The notes under the pieces are model-generated. The model was not told where the DNA came from. It saw only the letters and a list, made by a program, of their open reading frames with translations, and made no database searches. From Saccharomycopsis crataegensis (Eukaryota; Ascomycota; Saccharomycetes; Ascoideales; Saccharomycopsidaceae), in NCBI RefSeq assembly GCF_037102585.1, contig NW_027043820.1, positions 434,001-498,000 of the forward strand: DNA of 64,000 nucleotides. The letters are read 5' to 3'. Positions within the stretch are counted from its first letter, which is position 1. Each line of letters starts with the position of its first letter. Shown piece by piece: positions 1 to 9,526 of this stretch. The translations under genes were made by a program, and so were the position numbers.

Positions 1-953
1 TAATTTTTCATTGGTGGTAAGACCTGCAAGACGTTTCATTTCCATGTCAATCTTTGTTCTAGATTGTTGGCTAAAGTACTCAACAATGAACAAAGTATTA
101 TGATATTCCATCATTCTGTCTGGATCATCTGGACGGATTTTATACAGTGTAGATTGATAAATATGATCATTATTGTTGTAGCATTCAATGAAGTGCTCCA
201 ACACTTCCCTGTAGTAGAACTTGAGGTCCTTGATGAGGAAAGGCCAGTAAAACGCGTTAGCGAATTTTCGGAAAAGAGGGTCATTTTCCCTGTCGATTTC
301 TTTCCTCCCATTAAAGGGGTTGACCGTGGTCGTAGAAGAATTTTCCATTTCTTCTGGGGCAAGAGTAGAAGCGACAACGGAGGCGAAGGAACGGGCGGAG
401 GTGGAACTAATAAAGGCGTTTTGGGTTTTTTGGGTTTTTTGTTTTTTTCAGATTGGTTTTCAGTGGAGTTTTCTACGTTTTTTTCGGAGTTTATGGAGGA
501 TTTTTCATTTTTTTTGGTGTTTTTTTGTTCCAAGTTCGCATCCTCAACTTCTCCATGTTGAGGGGCCGTTGCGTGCTTAGGTGATTGATTACCTAATAAT
601 GCAGGATCGATTTGATTAGCAATCGAAGAATAAATTTGGGTTGCGGCGGGCAGATTTGGGTTTTCTACCGCGTTTTCCTCATCCCTTGAATCATTTGAAG
701 AATAATCGCTTCCATAATTGGAACTTTCATCGTCAAAAGATTCATCTTCGTCATTTTCCGGTGGTTTTTCGACGCTGTTTTCATGAATTTCAGCGTTCTT
801 GTTGTCACGACCTTGATGGTCGCCTTGAGAAGACATATCGACATTATCAGCCACGGAGGGGGATGAATCTCTAGTAAAGGACTTTGGGGGATCATTTGTA
901 GGATCAGTTGAGTAATTAATACTTTGTTTCTTATAACTATCAGGACTTGACAT
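1..953 (-). pseudogene. LINE-1b ORF1, 5' part, frameshifted
   Basis: N-terminal part of an L1-type LINE ORF1 (RNA-binding, gag-like protein) running off the left edge of the window. I take ATG 953 (MSSPDSYKKQ) as the start, because the block YSTDPTNDPP that follows also begins ORF1 of the LINE-1 copies at 3224 and 9527; the rest is a diverged subfamily. The first ~170 residues are Ser/Asn/Glu-rich and look disordered. In an A-rich Lys/Pro tract (about 425-455) the frame changes by one base; the homologous block (FASVVASTLAPEE, later FYREVLEHFIE-like) then continues in the other frame to base 1. The zinc knuckles expected further on lie outside the window. The 5' end abuts an LTR-E fragment, so the LINE inserted into that LTR. 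Confidence 0.8.
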
Positions 954-964
954 GTTGGTTTTTT

Positions 965-1005
965 GATTCCAGAATCTAGTGTGCCCTTGCACACTGATTG
1001 TAACA
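965..1005 (-). repeat. LTR-E fragment (terminal 41 bp)
   Basis: Matches the first 41 bases of the 340-bp solo LTR at 29229-29568, reading on the minus strand from TGTTACAATCAGTG. It is cut by the LINE-1b ORF1 insertion at its left. Its edge lies 12 bp upstream of the tRNA-Leu 5' end. Confidence 0.85.
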
Positions 1006-1017
1006 ACAAAAAGCAGA

Positions 1018-1138
1018 GGAGGGTTGGCCGAGCGGTCTAAGGCGATCGACTCAAGAATTATCATGTTCTTCTCCTGCTTTCAAGCAGTAGAGCAATCGAT
1101 TATCGTAAGATGCGCGAGTTCGAATCTCGCATCCTTCA
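1018..1138 (+). tRNA. tRNA-Leu(CAA) with intron
   Basis: Class II tRNA. A box TGGCCGAGCGG and B box GTTCGAATC are present. The acceptor arm GGAGGGT (1018-1024) pairs with ATCCTTC (1131-1137) with wobbles; the T stem is GCGAG/CTCGC. The anticodon stem ATCGA/TCGAT encloses a CTCAAG loop, giving anticodon CAA (reads UUG), with an intron after the anticodon as in yeast tRNA-Leu(CAA). The layout resembles S. cerevisiae tRNA-Leu(CAA). Confidence 0.93.
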
Positions 1139-1420
1139 CTATTTTTTAGTTTGATAATTTTTTGACATGCATGTGCACTTTGTGTTTTTTTTGTCACACC
1201 AGCAAGGCAAAAAAAAAAAACAGAGCTTTTTTAAATTTTCCTTATTTTTTGCTTTGCATGTCGGGATATGCTGGCTGCACCAGAACTATCGGGTTGCTGA
1301 GCATGAGCGTTGTTAGATGCTGAAGCGGAAGGATTAGATGAAGTATACATCACAAAATTGGTGATTAGTTTATTTATTTGCTAGTTTACTAGAAAGTAGA
1401 TAGATTTCGGATGAGATCGA
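1139..1420. other. unassigned spacer with a short minus-strand ORF
   Basis: T-rich sequence after tRNA-Leu (likely pol III termination), then poly-T/poly-A stretches. A 38-codon minus-strand ORF (1350 to about 1233, MYTSSNPSASASNNAHAQQ) is Ser/Ala/Asn-rich. It could be the start of an LTR-element gag or chance; I do not recognise it. Confidence 0.4.
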
Positions 1421-2197
1421 TGTTGAGTTGACAATCCAAAGTCATATATTGGGTTTTGTACAAATGGCTGAGTGATATATAATCTGCATGTGATTATGAC
1501 TCAGCCTAATAGTTGGTCATTGTGCATATGATTAATCATCTAGAATGTTCTAGATGGATGTATGATTTGTTAGAATTCTACAGGTCTACAAAGTACTTTA
1601 ATATATAAAGACGAAACAAACGCACTCACGTATAATGACAAACACTTTAGATAATAAAGTTAAATATAAGGACAGTAGTAAGGACAAACAGCACGACACC
1701 TAGCAACCTTAAACCAATAATGGCTGTAAATATAATCTTGATAGCAACGACCATAATATTTATTAGTAGAGATCTAATGATCTGGTTCCTAGTATATGAC
1801 CTACAGACCCCTTGATTGTAGGATCTCGGAAAAGTGTCACCAGAGCGCACTTTCACCAGAAGCGGTAATTATTGTACATAGGTGTCCGGCGTTTTTCTTG
1901 TCGGAAAAACATTGCTCCACCATAGTGCACAAAATCACATAAAGTACCCTTAAGTTAAGTGATAGACAAAATCAAACTATTGGAGCTTGCACTGTACTTA
2001 GAGCTACATTTCAACATGATTACAAATCATACATATTGGTCTTATTATAAATATGGGGCCTCTCCCCATAGTTTGAGTTTATATTTTGTTATTTAAATAG
2101 TTAGTTAGTCAAGAAGAATAAGAATAATAACAAGGATAGTTTGATAGTATTTGTTATTGGTAATGACTACTGTAACTAGGGTTACAAAACTCTAACA
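1421..2197 (+). repeat. solo LTR-B (Copia-B family), split by LTR-C
   Basis: Begins TGTTGAGTTGACAATCC and is collinear with the 402-bp LTRs of Copia-B (20520-25678), but lacks the 79-bp tRNA-like insert those LTRs carry. It is interrupted at 1568-2016 by LTR-C. Its right end runs directly into a truncated LTR-A. An old fossil. Confidence 0.85.
1568..2016 (-). repeat. solo LTR-C, nested in LTR-B
   Basis: 449 bp, near identical in reverse complement to the 5' LTR of Copia-C at 55284-55732. Flanked by the 5-bp target duplication TGATT (1563-1567 and 2017-2021), so it is a clean insertion that later lost its interior by LTR recombination. Confidence 0.92.
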
Positions 2198-2430
2198 TCC
2201 AAAGTTATGTGGTTAGTCATTGTTCATGGAACCTTCTAGAACTTATGGAACCTTCTAGAATTCCATGGAACCTTCTAGAACTTATGGAACCTTCTAGAAT
2301 TCCATGGAACATTCTAGAACTCATTGAGATTAATATAAATATGGGCCATGCCCCGTATAACAAGTATAACAAGGGAATAAATATTATTGTTATCGATGTC
2401 TTTTGTAACTAGAGTTACAAAACTACAACA
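2198..2430 (+). repeat. truncated LTR-A with 5 heat-shock-like units
   Basis: Starts inside the LTR-A sequence (TCCAAAGTTATGTGG) immediately after LTR-B and ends ...AACTACAACA. It contains five tandem GGAACCTTCTAGAA-type units followed by a TATAAATA box. The left edge is missing, so this is an LTR/LTR junction or an older truncated copy. Confidence 0.85.
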
Positions 2431-2838
2431 CTTATTATTACCATTACATTAATATCTATAAACCGACATTTAGTTATCCGTCTATTCCAATCATGAATCC
2501 TGAAACTACTCCAACCTCCAACGAAGCTATCACCGAGTTAGCTCCAATTGCAACTCACCACGAAGCCAACAACCATCCTGTAGCTCATGCGAGCTCACAA
2601 CCACAAAACAACCGAACACCGCATGAGGAAAATCCACACCCTCTCCCAAAATTTCTCATGCATTGTAGCAGCACAGCGTCAACTTCCGTACCCGCCCCAA
2701 CGGAGGAGGAGGTTGGTTAGTGGCGCTGTTGTATCAGCTTATCTCTGGGCTGAAGAATTGGAAATTCTCCAAATTGAGGTGCTTGTTTTGAAAAATATGG
2801 AGGATGGTTTGGAGATGGTTGAAATGCTTGTCGGCTGA
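2431..2838 (+). mobile_element. leader and gag start of an unidentified LTR element (fossil)
   Basis: The stretch ATCTATAAACCGACATTTAG and the following start MNPETTPTSN (ATG 2493) recur after an LTR-D end at 32143-32205 (MNPKTISTSK). This identifies a 5' leader plus gag N-terminus of a family whose main body is not in the window. The product is Pro/Thr/Asn/His-rich. Broken and truncated; no further domains seen. Confidence 0.5.
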
Positions 2839-2931
2839 AGTGGAAACAACTAGGACATCAAAGTGAAGGAATAGTGTAAAAAAAGTTGAATGCTGTACAG
2901 CTAGTACTTTTATGTTAAAAAAAAAGAAAAA

Positions 2932-3002
2932 TGCGTAGACCGGGAATCGAACCCGGGGCTCAACTATGGCAAAGTTGAATTTTACCACTAAACCATCCAC
3001 GC
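2932..3002 (-). tRNA. tRNA-Gly(GCC)
   Basis: 71-nt tRNA on the minus strand (5' GCGTGGATGGTTTAGTGG). The acceptor GCGTGGA pairs with TCTACGC, the T arm is CCGGG-TTCGATT-CCCGG, and the anticodon loop reads TTGCCAT, giving GCC. No intron. A T-rich terminator on the minus strand lies just beyond its 3' end (poly-A at about 2917-2930). It sits 19 bp from tRNA-Trp, same strand. Confidence 0.95.
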
Positions 3003-3021
3003 AGAGGAATAATCATGAGAT

Positions 3022-3113
3022 TGACATGGACAGGAATTGAACCTGCAACCCTTCGATTACTTTACAGAGTTAAGTAACTGGAGTCGAAAGCTCTACCATT
3101 GAGCCACCACATC
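3022..3113 (-). tRNA. tRNA-Trp(CCA) with intron
   Basis: Minus-strand tRNA closely resembling yeast tRNA-Trp (TGGCTCAATGGTAGAGCTTT, GGGTTGCAGGTTCAATTCC). The acceptor GATGTGG pairs with CCATGTC. Anticodon CCA, followed by an intron of about 20 nt. LTR-E starts 14 bp upstream of its 5' end; without LTR-E, a gypsy LTR edge would be 9 bp upstream. Confidence 0.95.
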
Positions 3114-3168
3114 CCACACTGGTGTTGTGTTATATTATTGGATCATGGTTGAGTTGAGTCCTGGTTAC

Positions 3169-3213
3169 AAAAATCGAAATTATTGGAAAAAAAAAAATTA
3201 AAAAAAAAAAAAA
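3169..3213 (+). mobile_element. LINE-1b micro-tail (extreme 5' truncation)
   Basis: AAATCGAAATTATTGG (3171-3186) followed by an A-run equals the last bases of the LINE-1b copy at 53137-54393 (reverse complement of 53151-53166) plus its poly(A). A second A-run follows (3201-3213). This is the oldest visible unit of the head-to-tail LINE array. Confidence 0.7.
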
Positions 3214-3223
3214 CCGACTAAAA

Positions 3224-5817
3224 ATGAGTATTAATAATACCAAAAGAATTCCAAAGCCTTCTAACTACTCCACTGATCCAACAAATGATCCTCCTTCTCA
3301 AGAAACCCTGGTTTCTTCTGATATTAACGTTGACTTAGATCATGCAAATCCCAACGCAACCGATCAAAACAATGTAAACAAACACGGAAATAAACCACAT
3401 TCAGACGAAGAAATCACTGAGGAAGATGACAATACTTTTTTAAGTACTGCTGAAACCTTTGCAACCCCATCTAATACCATAAATGAGGCCTCTAATGCTG
3501 ATTCTGATGTTGATATTGCCCACCGCCCAGCCCCGGAAATTAATGTTTCTCCAGTTGATTGCGATCGCAATCTTGATAGTGCAGGTGACACTAGCGTCGA
3601 CATGCATATGTCAAATCAAGCCACCATTGAATCTCAAGGAGATTCACAACCTTCTGTTTCTATTGATTTTGTTACTGAAAACTCTGAAAACCAAAAAAAA
3701 TTGAAAACAACAAAACCCAAAAAAACTCTGAAAACCAAAAAACCCCAAAAAAAACTAACCCAGCCCCAGTTGCTGCTTTCAGCAGATCCTACGCCCAAAT
3801 CGCCTCGGGCTCTAAAGGCGCATCCCAACAGGGGACCCTGATTATGAATACCACCTCCACTTTTCAAAATGTTTTAGCCAAATTCGAAAGAGTTTTTAAA
3901 TGGGCTAAATATCTCAAATCAATCAAGTTCGAACACCAAGATGTCCTTGAATATGCCATTAAGGAAAAGGGCATGAGGGGATCACTTTTCGGATTTGACA
4001 CACAAAAAGTGGAAAATGTTGAAGAGAAATATCAAGAATTTGTCAAAATCTACACCATTGAAAAGTTTTTCAAATTTTATACAAATTCCCATTTAATTAA
4101 TGAATTCTCAAGATTGAAACAATCTAATATTGCAGAGGAGGATTACATTAAATTTATTATGAGCCATCAAGATAAACAAAAAATCATGATGTCATTTATT
4201 ATCCCACCTGAGCTCTACCGGAAGTATGAGCTTGATGATCATTTGAGTACAATAAAGGATGCCTTCCAAAAATTAATCGATGTTAAATTAACCAACATTG
4301 AAACTGGTTTGAATGATAATGATGATATCAACTTCATCAAGAAAGCTTTAATTGAAGCTCAAAACTACTTGTTTATTTCAAATGAAACTATTTGTCTCAA
4401 ATCCTCACTTATCCCAATATTGAAAGGTCAATTACAAACTAAGAATGAAAAGTTACGTAATGCATTTATTGATTTTGTCACTAGCCATTTAAGTGTTGAC
4501 ATTGAACAATCCACTTACAAGCCACGCATCAATATCAATAAGAATGATAAAGAAATCCAATTGATTGAGATAACAGCCTTGGAAACAACCCCTGACTATT
4601 TTGTCGATGCTACCATCAAGCAAGCGCTTGACCTAGCCCAAATTGAACCAACATCATTCTCAGTGATTAAAAGTGACATGACTAAAAGACCTAACGAGGA
4701 GCTTAAAAATCGTTACATTTATGGTTACTTGGAAATGGAACCAGGAAAACAAATCCCGGTTATTCACCAAGACAACATTGTTTCTAAAGTTATTACTAAA
4801 TGCTTACACTGTATCAATTGTGGTTCAAGAGAACACACCAGATACAATTGCAAGCAAGCATCTTGCGCGATTTGCAAAAAGCCTAGCCATGTAGCTAAAG
4901 ACTGTTACTTTAAGCGGCCAAAGAAAAATGTTACAGATGATCGTCATGAGAACCCCAAACAGAAGCAAAATCAACCACCAGTGATTGAAGTTCCTTCTAC
5001 CGAGTTCACCATGGTTCATGGTTCATCTAGATCCAGACAGTCAAAACCACCACAAAATGAACTGAGCAATTTATGGAAGAATCCATTCCACCAATTGGGA
5101 TTAATATCCAAAGAAAGAGATGACGATTATGAAAATATCCAAACTACCACACCAGCTATCAACAGAAAGCATCAAATCACCCCTCCTCCGGTTAATCAAG
5201 TTAGAAAGGCCTCCAAAAAGAAGGCATCCGTCAAACCAAAGAAAATCCTTCAAAGGGATAAACCAGCTGAAACCAAACAAGACTCGGCCAAACCAGAAAT
5301 TAAGTTGAATGTGTTTAGATCCCATCCAACTATCCCAAAATCTAATCAAACCTTGTCCAACCCAACTTCTACCCCAGCTTCTACCCCAGCTTCTACCCCA
5401 AAATCTACCCCAATCTCTACCCCAATTTTGACCAAAATTAACACCACCAAGCCTTCAGCACCAAAACCATTTGTACCAAAATCTATTAAGTTAGTCATTA
5501 AAGACCCACACCCATCAGTGACATCAAAACTGGCACTAACTGGCTCTAAAGAGCCAACCCTGTCTGAATCAAGTGCAGAACCTGATAATGATAATGACGA
5601 AGAATATGATGAGGAGTATGAAAATGATGGAGAATACATCTATGATGCAAAAGACGAATATGAGGATTCAGAAGAATATGAGGAGGATGAAATGCTACTG
5701 GGTGATGAAATTCCAGTACATGAGAAAACAGAATTAACACCAACCAATGATGATTTGTCAACTCTGGAAGCTGATGCAACCAGAAACAAACAGACAAATC
5801 AAAATTCCAATGAATAA
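3224..5817 (+). pseudogene. LINE-1 copy 1 ORF1, one frameshift
   Basis: RNA-binding ORF1 protein of the LINE. ATG 3224 gives MSINNTKRIPKPSNYSTD; the N-terminal ~155 residues are acidic and disordered. At an A8 run (3693-3700) the frame is lost compared with copy 2, which has A9 (9996-10004); the protein then continues in the other frame from 3844 (657 codons). That part holds a gag-like helical domain, two CCHC knuckles (CINCGSREHTRYNC and CAICKKPSHVAKDC, about residues 323-354 of the second segment), a Lys/Pro-rich stretch, Thr-Pro repeats and a strongly acidic Glu/Tyr/Asp tail. Five bases separate its stop from ORF2, so termination-reinitiation is likely. Confidence 0.9.
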
Positions 5818-5822
5818 ACATA

Positions 5823-8800
5823 ATGATTATTAAAATCAATACTCAAAATATACAACGGAGTCGTATCAGCGACCAGTTGGTAATAAGTTTCACCCAAAAA
5901 TCCAATGTGTCTTTGCTCCAAGAACTAAATCTATCAGAAGACTTTTCGTTTCAGTTCGATAACAAAGTCATATACTATAATTCAACCTGTTCCAGAACAG
6001 CAATAATTGTTGATGATTCTATTCCAGTGTTAGGATCCAAATTAGCAGGTATTACTGTCCAACATGAACTCCAAAAACACATCACGGATGTCTTAATTGA
6101 ATTAGAAAATAACCAAGCACTCTGGATTATAAACTTGTATAATCCAAATCAATACCAAAAGCAAAATCAGATCCATGATCAGCTCAAACTCAGTTTACTT
6201 GCCCAACATCAGAATCTTCAAACTAGATTCCCAGGAAAGACAATCAACATCATGTTAGCTGGTGATTTTAATAATTTTATTGATCGTTCGGACTCCCTAA
6301 ATTATAGAAGCCGTGAAGACTCAGTTGCTGAATCCTTAACTAATCTCATTACTTTGTTGAACTTGAAGGACTCATTCAATTCAATCAAACATAACATCAA
6401 GAAAACATTCACTAATAAAGCATCAGAATTAGGGAAAAGCCGGAGATTGGATAGGTTCTATATCACTGGGAGCTTCTTAAAAAACAAAGAAAACAAATGG
6501 AATATGACACAAACAAATCATTTTGGGAAAAGATCCACACATGATTCAGTTACAGTGGAGTTGACTTTAACTTCATCCAAGGCTTACTATAATATGAAGA
6601 GATATAGATTGACCGACAGAATCATTAATGTTCTCAGGCACCAATCTATAAATGAAGATATCCAAGGAACCGATGAATTAATAATTGATATTAAATGCAA
6701 AGCAGAAAAACTCAAACACATGTTGAAAAAAGTGAAAGTGCCTGAACTTGATAAAATGACGGAATATTATCAACATATTAACCAAGTTTTCCACCAATAT
6801 CAAGAACAACGCCCAATAAAACAGCTAAAAGATGTAGAAGGGACACTAGTTCAATCTCATGAAGAGATAATGAAAATAGCAACTGAATATTATATGGACT
6901 TGTTTGATGGAACCAGAGGAACAAAGGACACAAAAAAAATACATAAATATCTTCAGGACGTGATTCCAACCCAAGGAATATCTCCTGAAGAGAAGAGAAA
7001 AATGGATTCCTTCATAACAATGGAAGAACTCAAACTGGCAATTGATTCGGCAAATTTGAAGTCCACACCGGGCATAGATGGAATCCCATACAAATTTTAT
7101 AAGGAATTATTTCCCCAAATCAAACACATCCTTCTTCAAGAATTTAACCACATTCTAACTGAAGGAAATTTACCATTCCACTACCGAACTATACTCTTTA
7201 ACATCATACCAAAGCCTGGAAAGTCAAAAGAAAACATTGGAAACTATAGGCCGATAGCCCTTATCAACACTAATCTTAGATTATTATCCACAATAATTAA
7301 TAATAGGTTGTTGAAGCACTTGCCCGATATCATAGGGGAAGATCAAGCTGGTTTTATTCCAGGCCGGTCATCGTTCTCCAACATCACCATTTTCAGAGAA
7401 ATGTTAGATAGTCTAATTCATCCAAAAGATAAAACGCATATAATACCAAATCCACAAAAGCTGATACTAATTGTGGATTTGGAGAAAGCGTTCGATAGGA
7501 TATCTCACGAATATATGGAACAACTATTGTCCCATTTAAATTTTGGAAAAAATTTGCCAAGTTAATCATCAACATCCTCAAGCAGATAACGGGATCCTTA
7601 TACATCAACAACATGACCGGCCCATTATTCAATTTAAAAAATGGTACCCTCCAAGGTAATCCGTTTTCCCCTTCATTATTTGCATTAGCAGTAGAACCTT
7701 TACTACGATCTATCAAACAGAATACCAGAGGCCATAGTTACCAAGGAGATTTGATACCTGAAGCATATAGCAGTCAACATTATCTTGCTTTTGCTGATGA
7801 TATCACAGTTTTCCTCAAAGATAAAAGAGATTATTCCAAAACAATGAAATGTATTAGACTATTTGAAAAATTCAGTGGCAGCAAACTCAATGAAAAGAAA
7901 TCCCAACTAATTATACCAACTGATACTTATCCATTTTTGACACCATTCCCATTTGAGATTGCTGATGAAAACTTTCAATTGACATATTTGGGGATAACTA
8001 TTGGGCCATCAGTGACATTTTGGCCGGAAACATTGCAGCGTGACCTCTATATCAAGTACAAGTTATCAAACATGACCAGCTTGCTGATTCAATCAAAAAT
8101 AGAAGCATTCAACACATATATTGCATCCAAGTTCTATTACAAAGAACTACACCAACCTTTGTTACCCAATCAGTTGAATCAAATTGACACATCGATTAAG
8201 TTATTGGTAAGCAAGATACACCTATTTCTTTGGATACACTCAAGACACACAACAACAAAGGCGGTTTCTCAATGATTGATTTAAAGTCTCAACTCCAACA
8301 CCGAAGAGCCAAAATTTTCCAGGATTTGTTTTTGGATAGTCACACTAAATATAACCAGATATTACGTTTCAAAATTCAATCAAGTATCAACAACATCATT
8401 CAAAAAACATCACCAACAAAATCACCAAAGGATGATTATATCAAAACTCATTATTGGTGGGTGGTATTACTTGAACTAGCGGATGACATTGAGAATACCA
8501 ATGATTCAATTTCCTTAGAAGTTATGAATAGCAGCACATTCTCAGATGCTGAAAGGACAGCGTACTGGGATTTCAGAAAAGTTCTTGGTATAAAGAAACG
8601 TACAATCAGGTTGAAGCCAATGAAGATTGGAATTGAAGATTTGAAAAATTCAATTGAAAAAGGGATTCCTGAAAAATATCAACAACACATTCCAATTAGA
8701 ATTAAGGATTTTGACCATACTAAAGGAAGTAAAAAACAACGGGAAAAACAAGATGTGAACAAGATGTCAAAAACACTCATGGATATTACTGGGGTGAATC

Positions 8801-9237
8801 AGAAAGAAGTTGATAACTTTTGGCATAACCTCAAAAAATTCAACCAACATTTCCCGGGGAAATATCAAAATATTCACATCTTTCATTTGGGCATTGAAAA
8901 TCACAATTACGTAAATAATCATTGTGACTATTGCAGCAAAAAATTAACCAGATATGATGAACCCCAATATGCCCCAAAGGAAATCCAATTTGAAATCATG
9001 AAGCACCATCTTATTGAATGTCCATTGGCCCAGAAACTTTGGAAAAAAATTGACTTGAATATCCCATTAACCTGGCAAACAATCATTACCCCTGCCACCA
9101 ACATGAACGAAACCAGAACGATCGATAGATATCTAGGTTTCCAACGAAAATTATCAAGATTGAAATCCAAAAGGCATTTCAATTGTCATATGGCCGTTGA
9201 TTCAATGATCTTCTTGCTTGAAAGCAATATCTTTTAA
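5823..9237 (+). pseudogene. LINE-1 copy 1 ORF2 (endonuclease-RT), two frameshifts
   Basis: Endonuclease and reverse transcriptase for target-primed retrotransposition. Residues ~1-250 form an APE-like endonuclease: N9 (TQN), E34 (LLQEL), D148/N150 (AGDFNN), H240 (STHDSV). RT motifs follow: NYRPIALIN, QAGFIPGRS, catalytic D in LIVDLEKAFDR, then NGTLQGNPFSP and FADD in the next frame. The C-terminus has a C-X2-C...H-X4-C finger (CDYCSKK...HHLIEC). Frame is lost at an A6 run (7547-7552; copy 4 has A7) and again near 8213 (AGCAAGAT, one A apparently lost). Copy 2 carries the same two lesions, so neither makes a full ORF2 without recoding. Confidence 0.9.
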
Positions 9238-9359
9238 GCGGAGAAGAAAAAATAGGTGGGGAAAAACAAGAAAATAAAATCAAAAAAAAAAATAAAATCA
9301 AAAAAAAAACAACAATTAAAAACCTTAAAAACGCATAAAAACATTTTTTCTCAATAATA

Positions 9360-9391
9360 GGGTTTTTCACCATTAATGGTTTTCCCTTAAC
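9360..9391 (+). other. LINE-1 3' UTR hairpin motif
   Basis: GGGTTTTTCACC-ATTA-ATGGTTTTCCCTTAAC holds the perfect 12-nt palindrome ACCATTAATGGT (9369-9380). It is repeated in copy 2 (15673-15684) and copy 3 (16293-16304). A variant with ACCATATCATATGGT lies at the end of the LINE-2 region (16916-16930, opposite strand), with the same GGGTTTTC and TTTTCCCTAAC flanks. A likely RNA structure recognised by the LINE RT; function inferred. Confidence 0.65.
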
Positions 9392-9526
9392 ACTTTAATT
9401 TTCAAACTACATTAAGTAGTTTATGAGATATATAGTTATATAATTAATTAATATATTGAATTTTGTCTTTAAAAAAAAAAAAAAGCGGTGTATATATATG
9501 TATACTACAAAAAAAAAAAAAATATA

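Larger units (their letters stand above)
3214..9484 (+). mobile_element. LINE-1 copy 1 (L1-like non-LTR element, full length)
   Basis: Two-ORF LINE: ORF1 3224-5817, ORF2 5823-9237, a 3' UTR of about 230 bp with a GGGTTTTTCACCAT/ATGGTTTTCCC hairpin, and an A14 tail (9471-9484) followed by GCGG. Near identical to copy 2, which follows directly. The RT block QAGFIPGRS and FADD box fit the L1 group (Zorro-like in Candida, from memory). Both ORFs of this copy carry frameshifts. Confidence 0.92.

Noticed and set aside
1647-1856. 69-codon hydrophobic ORF, nearly identical at 55444-55653
   Set aside because: It lies inside LTR-C; its conservation only reflects two LTR copies, and it starts with a non-ATG codon.
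8200-8260. A possible intron (GTAAGC) at the second ORF2 frame change of LINE-1
   Set aside because: No branch point and acceptor giving a sensible join nearby; a single missing A explains the frame change, and LINE RNAs are copied unspliced.
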